A stretch of DNA of 13,918 bases from Clostridiales bacterium. GTDB lineage: Bacteria > Bacillota > Clostridia > Oscillospirales > Acutalibacteraceae. Under the pieces are notes generated by a model. The model searched no databases. It was not told the DNA's origin and was given only the letters and a program-made list of their open reading frames with translations. A program made the translations under genes and the position numbers. Shown here piece after piece: positions 7,373 to 13,140 of this stretch. Positions within the stretch are counted from its first letter, which is position 1; every line of letters starts with the position of its first letter. Location of the stretch: contig JAAYFA010000234.1 in NCBI GenBank assembly GCA_012728445.1, forward strand, positions 1 through 13,918, read 5' to 3'.

Positions 7373-7402
7373 TTCACCGTTCGAATGCGTACGTATTATA
7401 AT
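7373..7402 (+). promoter_or_regulatory. Possible promoter of the desulfoferrodoxin-rubredoxin operon
   Basis: TTCACC (7373-7378), an 18-nt spacer and TATAAT (7397-7402) precede the AGGAGG ribosome binding site (7411-7416) closely. The -10 is perfect and the -35 is weak, which would suit an activated or de-repressed gene. A small hairpin, GGCAGT-TACG-ACTGTC, sits just upstream at 7348-7363. Confidence 0.5.
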
Positions 7403-7424
7403 ATCAATTAAGGAGGCTGTAAAA

Positions 7425-7808
7425 ATGAGTAGAGAGCAAAAGTTTTACGTTTGCCGTATCTGTGGCAATCTTGTCGGCATGATTCATGATGCCGATGTGG
7501 AGATTATCTGCTGCGGGCAACCGATGGAGGAACTCGCCGCGAACACCGAAGAAGCGTCGGTTGAAAAGCATCTTCCTGTCGTCTCAGTGGACGGCGACAA
7601 AGTAACGGTCGAGGTGGGCAGCGTCCCACACCCAATGGTTGATGCACACTACCTCCCCTGGATTTATCTGGAAACTAAAAATGGCGGGCAGAGGAGAAAC
7701 CTTGTCCCGGGCGATAAACCACACGCCGTTTTTTCCGTCGTGGATGACGAAGCCATTGCTGTGTATGCTTACTGCAACCTGCATGGACTTTGGAAGACTG
7801 TATTGTAA
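7425..7808 (+). CDS. dfx: Desulfoferrodoxin (class I superoxide reductase)
   Basis: The 127-residue product reduces superoxide to hydrogen peroxide without making oxygen, an anaerobe's alternative to superoxide dismutase. Two iron centres can be read off. Centre I, in the N-terminal desulforedoxin domain, has C10, C13, C29 and C30, the rubredoxin-like Fe(Cys)4 site. Centre II, the catalytic Fe(His)4Cys site, has H49 in EKH (with E47 and K48, which assist catalysis in the family), H69, H75, C117 and H120. All ligands are present and the length is typical. The ATG at 7425 has AGGAGG 8 nt upstream; upstream in-frame starts lack a ribosome binding site. Rubredoxin, the usual electron donor, follows 26 nt later, so the two form an operon closed by the terminator at 8021-8059. 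Cytoplasmic. Confidence 0.96.
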   Translation: MSREQKFYVCRICGNLVGMIHDADVEIICCGQPMEELAANTEEASVEKHLPVVSVDGDKVTVEVGSVPHPMVDAHYLPWIYLETKNGGQRRNLVPGDKPHAVFSVVDDEAIAVYAYCNLHGLWKTVL

Positions 7809-7834
7809 AGAATAAACATTGAAGGAGACTGACG

Positions 7835-7993
7835 ATGAGCAAATACGAGTGTGATGTATGCGGTTATATTTATGACCCCGCCATTGGCGACCCTGACGGC
7901 GGCATAGCTCCGGGTACCGCTTTTGAAGACATTCCGGACGATTGGGTTTGCCCCGTATGCGGCGTAGCCAAGGATATGTTTAGCAAAATCTAA
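7835..7993 (+). CDS. Rubredoxin
   Basis: A 52-residue protein opening MSKYECDVCGYIYDP. It has the two CxxC pairs that bind a single iron: C6 and C9 (CDVC) and C39 and C42 (CPVC, in the DDWVCPVCG motif). The central GDPDGGIAPGTAFEDIP segment is characteristic. Rubredoxin carries one electron at low potential. Its place 26 nt after desulfoferrodoxin says that it donates electrons to superoxide reductase, taken from an NAD(P)H:rubredoxin oxidoreductase encoded elsewhere. GAAGGAGA lies about 6 nt before the ATG. Length and ligands are complete. Confidence 0.96.
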   Translation: MSKYECDVCGYIYDPAIGDPDGGIAPGTAFEDIPDDWVCPVCGVAKDMFSKI

Positions 7994-8020
7994 GCCGACG
8001 TTTACTATTATCCGAATACG

Positions 8021-8060
8021 AAAAGCCGCTTGGCACATGATGTGTCAAGCGGCTTTTTTA
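8021..8060 (+). terminator. Rho-independent terminator after rubredoxin
   Basis: AAAGCCGCTTG (8022-8032) pairs with CAAGCGGCTTT (8046-8056). The inner bases GCACA/TGTGT extend the stem to a TGA loop, giving 16 consecutive pairs (one of them G:U). Six T (8054-8059) follow. On the minus strand only four T follow, so any reverse activity is weaker. Confidence 0.92.
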
Positions 8061-8142
8061 GTGTGCGCTGTGACCGACTGACGCCGGGACCTTCGGCTTT
8101 TGCGAGCTACAAATCAAGGCATCCTTATCAATGCATAAATGC

Positions 8143-8171
8143 TTGCACATTGCTGTTCTTTTTGCTATAAT
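8143..8171 (+). promoter_or_regulatory. Sigma-A promoter of the lipase gene
   Basis: TTGCAC (8143-8148), a 17-nt spacer and TATAAT (8166-8171) lie 30 nt before the lipase ATG. The lipase is therefore transcribed separately from the desulfoferrodoxin operon. Confidence 0.75.
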
Positions 8172-8200
8172 CATTTTAAGAATTCGAGAGAGGGAAAGGA

Positions 8201-9418
8201 ATGAATAAAATGTTTTTTACAAAATCTTCATTTGCTTCTATTTTCAAGAGGTATGCGTGTTATCTTCTCGTTTTAATAGCACTGATCATGTCCATCACAC
8301 CAAGTGTGAACGCTGCTGACAAGGCTAAAACCAACTCCCCGTATATCTTCGTTTCCGGTTATTGCGGCTGGGGCCAATATGATAAGATGAATGACTTTAT
8401 GTCATATTGGGGGATGCGCAACGGCGACCTGATAGAACACCTCAATGCACAAGGCTTTGATTGCTATGCGGCCTCCGTTGACCCCGTTGGCAGCGCTTGG
8501 GACAGAGCATGTGAACTGTATGCGCAGCTGACCGGGACGGTCGTTGACTATGGTTTTGTTCACTCCACTGTTTATAATCACCCCCGTTTCGGTACCGATT
8601 ACAGCAGCAATCCGCTGATTACCGGCTGGGGAGCAAACAAGAAAGTGAATCTGATTGGCCACAGCTTTGGCGGCGCGACGATTCGACTTTTATCGGCACT
8701 TTTGGCAAACGGCGCTCAGGATGAAGTGGACGGCACCGACGGCGCAGTTTCCGGCTTATTTACGGGTGGAAAGACCGATTGGATCAACAGCATAACAGCC
8801 CTCTCTTCCCCTCACAACGGGGCAACCATTCTGGACTTGCCCGCGAAGCTCTTGGCCCTGCTGACAAATGACGGCGGAAAAGTCGTTGGTACAATCAATG
8901 ACGGCCCAATAGGGCTGATCAATTATTTTAAGAGCGTCTTCAAAGTCTTTAACAACGGTATGGGCAAAGATACGGGCGCCTATGACCTCTCTCTCGATGG
9001 TGCCGCCGGGCTCAACGAAAAAATCCCTACCTTCAGCTCAATATATTATTTTTCATTACCGGCCGATTCAAGCAGCCCCGCTCGCCTGTCCAACAACAGG
9101 TTCCCAAACGCCAGGTTGACCGATTTTGCCTTTTGGCCGTCCGGCCTTGTTATCGGTATCAAAAGAGGCGTGTCGACCGGCGGCATTGTTTATGGCAAGA
9201 GCTGGCTAAATAACGATGGCGTTACCAATACAATCTCTTGCTTGGCGCCCAAAGATGCCCCGCAGAAAGCTTTTGATAAAAATAACGTCACCCCCGGTAT
9301 TTGGCAGGTAATGCCAACCCTTCAGGGCGACCACTTGGCGATTACGGGAGGGCTTATCCGTGAGGTTGATGTCAAAGCCTTCTATGTGGATCATATGAAT
9401 CTGATAAACAGTTTGTAA
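8201..9418 (+). CDS. Secreted lipase, Geobacillus/Staphylococcus type (family I.5-like)
   Basis: The 405-residue precursor has a Sec signal: a basic head, a hydrophobic core at about 20-33 and a cleavage site near VNA-A (36-39). The alpha/beta-hydrolase shows an SGYCGWGQ oxyanion region (52-59), the nucleophile elbow GHSFGG with S155, the acid D339 in NNDGVTNTIS and H378 in GDHLAITG, matching the family triad. D101 (WDRACE), H121 and H127 (HSTVYNHPRFG) and D257 (KDTGAYDLS) align with the structural zinc ligands of Geobacillus stearothermophilus lipase, with the same 20- and 6-residue spacings among the first three. It would hydrolyse extracellular triacylglycerol or esters. GHSFGG replaces the more common AHS.GG. 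No Staphylococcus-type propeptide region is seen. An ATG at 8210 is an alternative start. Promoter and terminator flank it as a single-gene unit. Confidence 0.9.
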   Translation: MNKMFFTKSSFASIFKRYACYLLVLIALIMSITPSVNAADKAKTNSPYIFVSGYCGWGQYDKMNDFMSYWGMRNGDLIEHLNAQGFDCYAASVDPVGSAWDRACELYAQLTGTVVDYGFVHSTVYNHPRFGTDYSSNPLITGWGANKKVNLIGHSFGGATIRLLSALLANGAQDEVDGTDGAVSGLFTGGKTDWINSITALSSPHNGATILDLPAKLLALLTNDGGKVVGTINDGPIGLINYFKSVFKVFNNGMGKDTGAYDLSLDGAAGLNEKIPTFSSIYYFSLPADSSSPARLSNNRFPNARLTDFAFWPSGLVIGIKRGVSTGGIVYGKSWLNNDGVTNTISCLAPKDAPQKAFDKNNVTPGIWQVMPTLQGDHLAITGGLIREVDVKAFYVDHMNLINSL

Positions 9419-9494
9419 CGAAAAACAGATGCCCTTGTCCTGCGCTTGCAGTTCCGACTGCCAAACTTACAGATAAAACGAGTATACGAACGAC

Positions 9495-9528
9495 AGCGGA
9501 TGCCTTTTTGGGGCATCCGCTCTTTTTT
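9495..9528 (+). terminator. Rho-independent terminator after the lipase
   Basis: AGCGGATGCC (9495-9504), a 7-nt loop, GGCATCCGCT (9512-9521), then C and six T. It lies between the convergent lipase and DUF4173 genes. The minus strand lacks a T-run after the stem, so it serves the lipase. Confidence 0.92.
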
Positions 9529-9566
9529 GATTAAACTCCCCGGCTGATTTGGATTTTGTCCATCTA

Positions 9567-11555
9567 TCATCTATCCATATAAAAATAGAGTCTTTTGTTG
9601 CTTTTGTTGAGAATCATTTCCGGTGAGCTGCCGCCCGCTTGGTCGTCGGTATACTTTTGGCTTTCCACAAAATCGCTGTTCTTTGGTATGTCCGCCCAAT
9701 AATCAGCGGCCATATACCACTCACTGAGAAAATCCACCTGTGCGGTCCATTCATATTCCCTTGTAATCTCATTAAAATATTCATCACTTAATACGGCATA
9801 ACCATAAAATACGGTACCGGTGCTTTCGGCGATAATAAAGTCCGGTGAGAATGTCGGTTGATAATACCATTCGCAACTTTCTATTTCTGTTATATTGGGG
9901 AAATAGCGGGTTACCATTGCTTTGTCTGTTCCCGGCGAACCATATCTGTTTTCATCATAAATAATATAATACTCATCCTTTTTTGCCTCCAGGCGTTTTT
10001 TCGCCCCCATACTCGTCACATTCATAGCCTGCCAGTTTTTTTCTTGCAGCTCGTCATATCTCGCGGTAAGTATCATCTTAATGTTTTGTCTTGCAACAAC
10101 ATCGCTGTTACCAAGCAAGCCGATGGCTTGAGGTAGCACTGAATCCGACAAACTCTCAAATATACCTACATCAAGCGAAACACTTTTATCCTGCTCGCTC
10201 TTTGCCATGTTGTATGTTGCAATCAATGCATCGACCCCGGCGTAATTGAGCACCAAAAACCAGGCGGTGAAAAATACGCAAATAACCTTAACCGCGTTGA
10301 ACTTACGCGAAATAATTTTTATGATTGCCAAAACAAAAATCACGGCGGTGAGCACCATAAACCAAGAGGTATAAACGCGCAGCTGCGTGAGCCCGTACAC
10401 CTGCATATACATCCCCATTTTTGAAACGGCGGATGCGATGATAATAACCGTAACGAAGGAAAGGACGAGCAAATATGTTTTTAATCCCTTTGAAATCTTG
10501 CCTTCTCTGCGCGCTGTGAACAGATAAGAAACAAGCAGTAAACCAAGGTTAATAGCCGCAATAGCAACCAATTCAAAGAACCCGCGCCGTGCATACTCGG
10601 AATAGATAAAGTCGCCGGGCAGTCTGCCGCCGAAGGCAGAAAACATATAGTCAAACTGCACGAAAAGGAAGAAAAGATAAACGGCGCAAACGATGCTCAT
10701 CACCGTATACACGATAACACGGTCAAGGTTCCCGCTAATGTTTGGTATTTGAAGTGCACCTTTTTTCTTTTTGTACCGGAAGGCAAATAAGGCACCAAAC
10801 AAAGGGATGGCTGCCAAAACGCCAAGAATAAACTTACCGAAATATTCCCAAACCTTGTCGCCGATTAAATCCGTGATTTTTTTCATCACGCTCTCAAATG
10901 CAAAATCGGCGCTCGCCAGCAGGGACAGGATCACCGCGAGCAGCGGAACACACATGAGAACGCCAAGCAGAATTCGCAAAAACAGCCGCTTGCCTTTTTT
11001 GCCTTTTTCGTCTTTTGTACCTTTGGCGGCGATGATAAACAGCTTGTCCAGGTTCATAAAAGGTCTGCCCACAAACCCACCAAAAAAATCAAACACCACA
11101 CCTTTTGACAGTTTTTCGTGGTCGCGCTCACCGAACATAGACATCACGTGCAGTGTGGCAAGGAAGAACAAAAAGAACAAATTCAGCACGGCAAGGACGG
11201 GGTTGTCAAACAGCACAAAGCACAGTAAAAGCAGCACAATCGGTACCCCCAGGGGTGCGCCTTTTTTAATGGCCAACCGCTTACTTTTTAAGCCGTAAAG
11301 CACTATGCCGGCGTAAGCGGCAACAAAGAAAACCACAACACCGATGCCAAGCCCGCCCAAAAGAATACATTCAAAAAAGAGAAACCCTATAGCCACGGCC
11401 AGCGCAGCAAAAAGGCTGTCCGCTTTGTCAAAAACAACCGGCGTTCTCTTAGCAGGTGGGCGCGGTGGCGCATAGTATTGCGGGGGCGGTGCCGCGGGAA
11501 GCACCTGCTGATTTTCCGGTGAGGGATTGTTTGTGTTTTTATCATTTATCTCCAT
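9567..11555 (-). CDS. DUF4173-domain polytopic membrane protein
   Basis: The 662-residue product starts with a cytoplasmic-looking, Pro/Gln/Tyr-rich tail (residues 8-36). About a dozen hydrophobic segments follow up to roughly residue 450, then a soluble C-terminal domain of about 200 residues rich in Tyr, Trp and acidic residues. SEYARRGFFELVAIAAINL (in the middle of the membrane part) and LTQLRVYTSWFM are the conserved stretches I associate with DUF4173/DUF4153 proteins. No enzymatic function is established for the family to my knowledge. A basic loop (KGTKDEKGKKGKR) suggests a cytoplasmic side. The ATG is 3 nt from the stop of the small upstream membrane protein, with AGAGGG inside that gene's end as ribosome binding site, so the two are co-translated. 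It is the last gene of the leftward HTH/DUF2975 module. Function: unknown, probably envelope-related. Confidence 0.8.
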   Translation of the reverse strand: MEINDKNTNNPSPENQQVLPAAPPPQYYAPPRPPAKRTPVVFDKADSLFAALAVAIGFLFFECILLGGLGIGVVVFFVAAYAGIVLYGLKSKRLAIKKGAPLGVPIVLLLLCFVLFDNPVLAVLNLFFLFFLATLHVMSMFGERDHEKLSKGVVFDFFGGFVGRPFMNLDKLFIIAAKGTKDEKGKKGKRLFLRILLGVLMCVPLLAVILSLLASADFAFESVMKKITDLIGDKVWEYFGKFILGVLAAIPLFGALFAFRYKKKKGALQIPNISGNLDRVIVYTVMSIVCAVYLFFLFVQFDYMFSAFGGRLPGDFIYSEYARRGFFELVAIAAINLGLLLVSYLFTARREGKISKGLKTYLLVLSFVTVIIIASAVSKMGMYMQVYGLTQLRVYTSWFMVLTAVIFVLAIIKIISRKFNAVKVICVFFTAWFLVLNYAGVDALIATYNMAKSEQDKSVSLDVGIFESLSDSVLPQAIGLLGNSDVVARQNIKMILTARYDELQEKNWQAMNVTSMGAKKRLEAKKDEYYIIYDENRYGSPGTDKAMVTRYFPNITEIESCEWYYQPTFSPDFIIAESTGTVFYGYAVLSDEYFNEITREYEWTAQVDFLSEWYMAADYWADIPKNSDFVESQKYTDDQAGGSSPEMILNKSNKRLYFYMDR

Positions 11556-11558
11556 TGC

Positions 11559-11783
11559 TTACGCCCTCTTTTTTGCTTGATTTTTGCGAACTATACCCAT
11601 TATCCCAAGGATAATCCCGGCAACAATACCCGCTATGAAAAACAGCCACGCTATCGGAATGAGAAAAAACGGTTCGACAAGCGACCCATCTTCGGCTACG
11701 GAAGAACCGATTGCCTTGTAAAAAATCATACATCCTGCTGAAATTACCAATGGAATCAACGAAATCCAATATCTCTTTTTCAT
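11559..11783 (-). CDS. Small two-helix membrane protein, unknown function
   Basis: From ATG 11783 the product is 74 residues, opening MKKRYWISLIPLVISAG. It has one hydrophobic helix at about 5-25, a short loop with GSSVAEDGS, a second helix at about 38-59, and a basic tail (RKNQAKKRA). I do not recognise a family. In-frame starts also exist at 11795 and 11846. The 11846 choice would force two perfect inverted repeats to be coding and has no ribosome binding site, so I reject it; 11795 sits directly on an AAAGG, which is too close. The start is therefore uncertain while the end is firm. It is followed after 3 nt by the DUF4173 gene, so the pair is probably a functional unit, perhaps a small partner subunit. 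Confidence 0.7.
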   Translation of the reverse strand: MKKRYWISLIPLVISAGCMIFYKAIGSSVAEDGSLVEPFFLIPIAWLFFIAGIVAGIILGIMGIVRKNQAKKRA

Positions 11784-11817
11784 TTTTATAACCATACCTT
11801 TCTTGGGAATTGTGTGG

Positions 11818-11861
11818 TGTCGACCTGTGGTCGACATTTCGGTCATACATCACGACCGAAA
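11818..11861. promoter_or_regulatory. Two abutting perfect inverted repeats
   Basis: TGTCGACC-TGT-GGTCGACA (11818-11836) is an 8-bp perfect inverted repeat. It directly abuts a second, TTTCGGTC-N9-GACCGAAA (11837-11861), also 8 bp and perfect. They lie between the HTH gene and the small membrane protein gene on the minus strand. They could be operators for a dimeric repressor such as the neighbouring HTH protein, or tandem stem-loops in the mRNA between the two genes. Confidence 0.6.
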
Positions 11862-11875
11862 AGCACAAAACCACA

Positions 11876-11899
11876 GTTTGAAAAATTTGTTTTTCAAAC
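11876..11899 (-). other. Perfect hairpin at the end of the HTH gene
   Basis: GTTTGAAAAA (11876-11885), loop TTTG, TTTTTCAAAC (11890-11899): a 10-bp perfect stem that overlaps the stop codon of the HTH gene (TGA at 11896-11894). It is A/T-rich and not followed by a T-run on the minus strand, so it is a poor terminator. It may act as an mRNA 3' stabiliser, or as a partial terminator reducing transcription into the membrane genes. Confidence 0.6.
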
Positions 11900-12106
11900 T
11901 TTCTCCTCATCATACGCTAAAATATCCGCGGGCTGGCAATCAAGCGCTTTGCATAACGCATCCAGTGTCGAGAAGCGGATTGCCTTTGCTTTGTTGTTCT
12001 TTAATATTGAAAGATTGGCAGGGGTAATGCCGATTTTTTCCGAAAGCTCGGTCGTCCCGATTTTGCGCTTTGCCATTATTACATCTAAATTTATGATAAT
12101 TGCCAT
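11894..12106 (-). CDS. YozG-like XRE-family HTH transcriptional regulator
   Basis: The 70-residue protein is almost entirely a Cro/C1-type helix-turn-helix. TELSEKIGI (19-27) is helix 2, TPANLSILKNN (28-38) the recognition helix, then KAIRFSTLDALCKALDC (41-57) and the closing QPADIL (58-63). MAIIINLDVIMAKRK at the start and the KAKAIRFSTL stretch are typical of the YozG group, which is usually encoded directly beside a DUF2975 membrane protein. That partner is here too (12412-12861) but about 300 bp upstream, with repeats in between. The ATG at 12106 is preferred because the family begins there; its ribosome binding site (AAAGGA) is about 12 nt away, which is loose. It likely controls its own operon. 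Confidence 0.88.
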   Translation of the reverse strand: MAIIINLDVIMAKRKIGTTELSEKIGITPANLSILKNNKAKAIRFSTLDALCKALDCQPADILAYDEEKV

Positions 12107-12132
12107 GTTAAGAACACATCCTTTATTTGGGA

Positions 12133-12406
12133 TTGAGAAGCTGTTGAGAAGTGGGACTTCGTCACGGGAAGAAGTGGAAAAGAATAGGAGATACGTTTTT
12201 TGAAAAGAGGCTTTTAATACCGGAAAGAGGTTGAGAAGAGCGGCTTCGCCGCGGGAAACGGTTGAGAAGCATAGGATTTACGGATTGCGGAGGAAATGCC
12301 GAGGAGTGCGGTTGCGCTGCGTAAAAGAATCTTCCCCCACTGCTTATCTATTGCTTATCTATTGCTTATCTACTGCTTTTCAACTGCTTCTCTATAGCTT
12401 CTCCGC
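12133..12406. repeat. Repeat-built spacer: inverted 11-bp arrays and three small hairpins
   Basis: The 305-nt gap between the DUF2975 and HTH genes contains no gene. At its right end six 11-bp units run from 12341 to 12406 (TGCTTATCTAT twice, TGCTTATCTAC, TGCTTTTCAAC, TGCTTCTCTAT, AGCTTCTCCGC). At its left end TTGAGAAG recurs at 12133 and 12144, spaced 11 bp, in the opposite sense, and again at 12231 and 12262. Two 52-nt stretches (12144-12195 and 12231-12282) align without gaps at 39 of 52 positions. Three related mini-hairpins occur: GGGAC-TTC-GTCAC (12153-12165), GCGGC-TTC-GCCGC (12240-12252) and GCGGT-TGC-GCTGC (12308-12320). This could be a non-autonomous repeat element or a structured RNA between two operon genes. 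Confidence 0.65.
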
Positions 12407-12411
12407 CATAG

Positions 12412-12861
12412 TTAAATCGTCAAATCCACTTCCTCGCGCAACTCAATACCGCGGATGACCAGTTCCCGGATAATCGCGGAGATAACGGCAATCATCAACG
12501 CCGCCCCTGCCAAAATAAAAAACGCCATCCGCATATAAACGAATGTCCCATACATAAAAACCAAAAAGTCAAAAAAAGCGCAAATGCTAATCACTTTAAG
12601 GTTCAGAATACTGTTTTCGCAAAACGGGCGGTCATTGGCCAGATTGCGACAGAGCATAAAGACAGACGCCCAAATCGCCATGAACGGAACATAAGTCGTA
12701 TACAACAGCACCAGCATCCAATTTAAATTCACACTCACTTGGATAAAATCCAAATATGCCCGTAAAAGCCATGGCAGTAGTATGCCGGCACTAAGGCCAC
12801 CGACAATTGCCGTAACCGTCAGTGTGAAAAGAATTTTTGGGAACAAATTTTTATTTTTCAT
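12412..12861 (-). CDS. DUF2975 family membrane protein
   Basis: From ATG 12861 (GGAG 6 nt upstream) the product is 149 residues, opening MKNKNLFPKILFTLT. A longer in-frame version from 12954 would begin almost inside the promoter and lacks a ribosome binding site. Four hydrophobic segments lie at about 8-30, 45-70, 85-110 and 113-135. CRNLANDRPFCENSILNLKVIS after the second segment matches the conserved loop of DUF2975, the family of Bacillus subtilis YoaS. The end, IELREEVDLTI, is also typical. DUF2975 proteins are nearly always encoded with a YozG-type HTH protein, which is the next gene downstream. The pair is thought of as a membrane protein and its regulator, but its physiological role is not established. 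Confidence 0.85.
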   Translation of the reverse strand: MKNKNLFPKILFTLTVTAIVGGLSAGILLPWLLRAYLDFIQVSVNLNWMLVLLYTTYVPFMAIWASVFMLCRNLANDRPFCENSILNLKVISICAFFDFLVFMYGTFVYMRMAFFILAGAALMIAVISAIIRELVIRGIELREEVDLTI

Positions 12862-12954
12862 GTCAAGCTCCATTCTGCCGCATTCGGCGACCGGGGAAAA
12901 TTTAAAAATACAAAAAAGACATACGCTGTGAATAAAATTCTCACTTCCAAGCAA

Positions 12955-12983
12955 ATAATATCATTGATTTCACTGTTTGTCAA
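12955..12983 (-). promoter_or_regulatory. Sigma-A promoter of the DUF2975-HTH module
   Basis: On the minus strand TTGACA (12983-12978), 17 nt, TATTAT (12960-12955): near-consensus. The start of transcription near 12948 would give a leader of about 87 nt before the DUF2975 ATG at 12861, which is long enough for control elements. I see no known riboswitch in it. Confidence 0.75.
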
Positions 12984-12992
12984 CAATTATTT

Positions 12993-13025
12993 ATCGTTTA
13001 TCGATAATTTTCTTCGTTTTCGATA
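12993..13025. promoter_or_regulatory. Direct repeat with palindrome between divergent promoters
   Basis: ATCGTTTATCGATA (12993-13006) recurs as TTCGTTTTCGATA (13013-13025), offset by 20 bp, about two helical turns. The first copy contains the palindrome TTATCGATAA (12998-13007). It sits between the leftward DUF2975 promoter and the rightward sugar-kinase promoter, where a shared regulator could act on both. Confidence 0.4.
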
Positions 13026-13046
13026 TTTTTGGTAAGTGCTTATCAA

Positions 13047-13076
13047 TTGACAATCGCTGCGTTAAAGTGCTATCCT
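13047..13076 (+). promoter_or_regulatory. Probable promoter of the PfkB kinase gene
   Basis: TTGACA (13047-13052), an 18-nt spacer and TATCCT (13071-13076): consensus -35 and a weaker -10, about 65 nt before the ATG at 13141. Confidence 0.55.
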
Positions 13077-13140
13077 ATTCGCAATAAACATTAAATACGC
13101 AAACCTTTTATATTTCTTGTGAATAAGGATGGTCAACCCT

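Noticed and set aside
7396..7412. Possible PerR box (TTATAAT followed by an A/T-rich half) before desulfoferrodoxin
   Set aside because: The second half does not match the inverted repeat; the TATAAT is better explained as the -10 element.
10771..11298. 175-codon plus-strand open frame
   Set aside because: Antisense to the membrane part of the DUF4173 gene; its Ser/Lys/Asn/Pro-rich composition is what hydrophobic codons give when read backward.
11784..11846. N-terminal extension of the small membrane protein from ATG 11846
   Set aside because: No ribosome binding site, and it would translate through a perfect inverted repeat; a start near 11783-11795 is more likely.
12341..12406. CRISPR-like array
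   Set aside because: The units are 11 bp and adjoin directly without spacers, and no cas gene is present.
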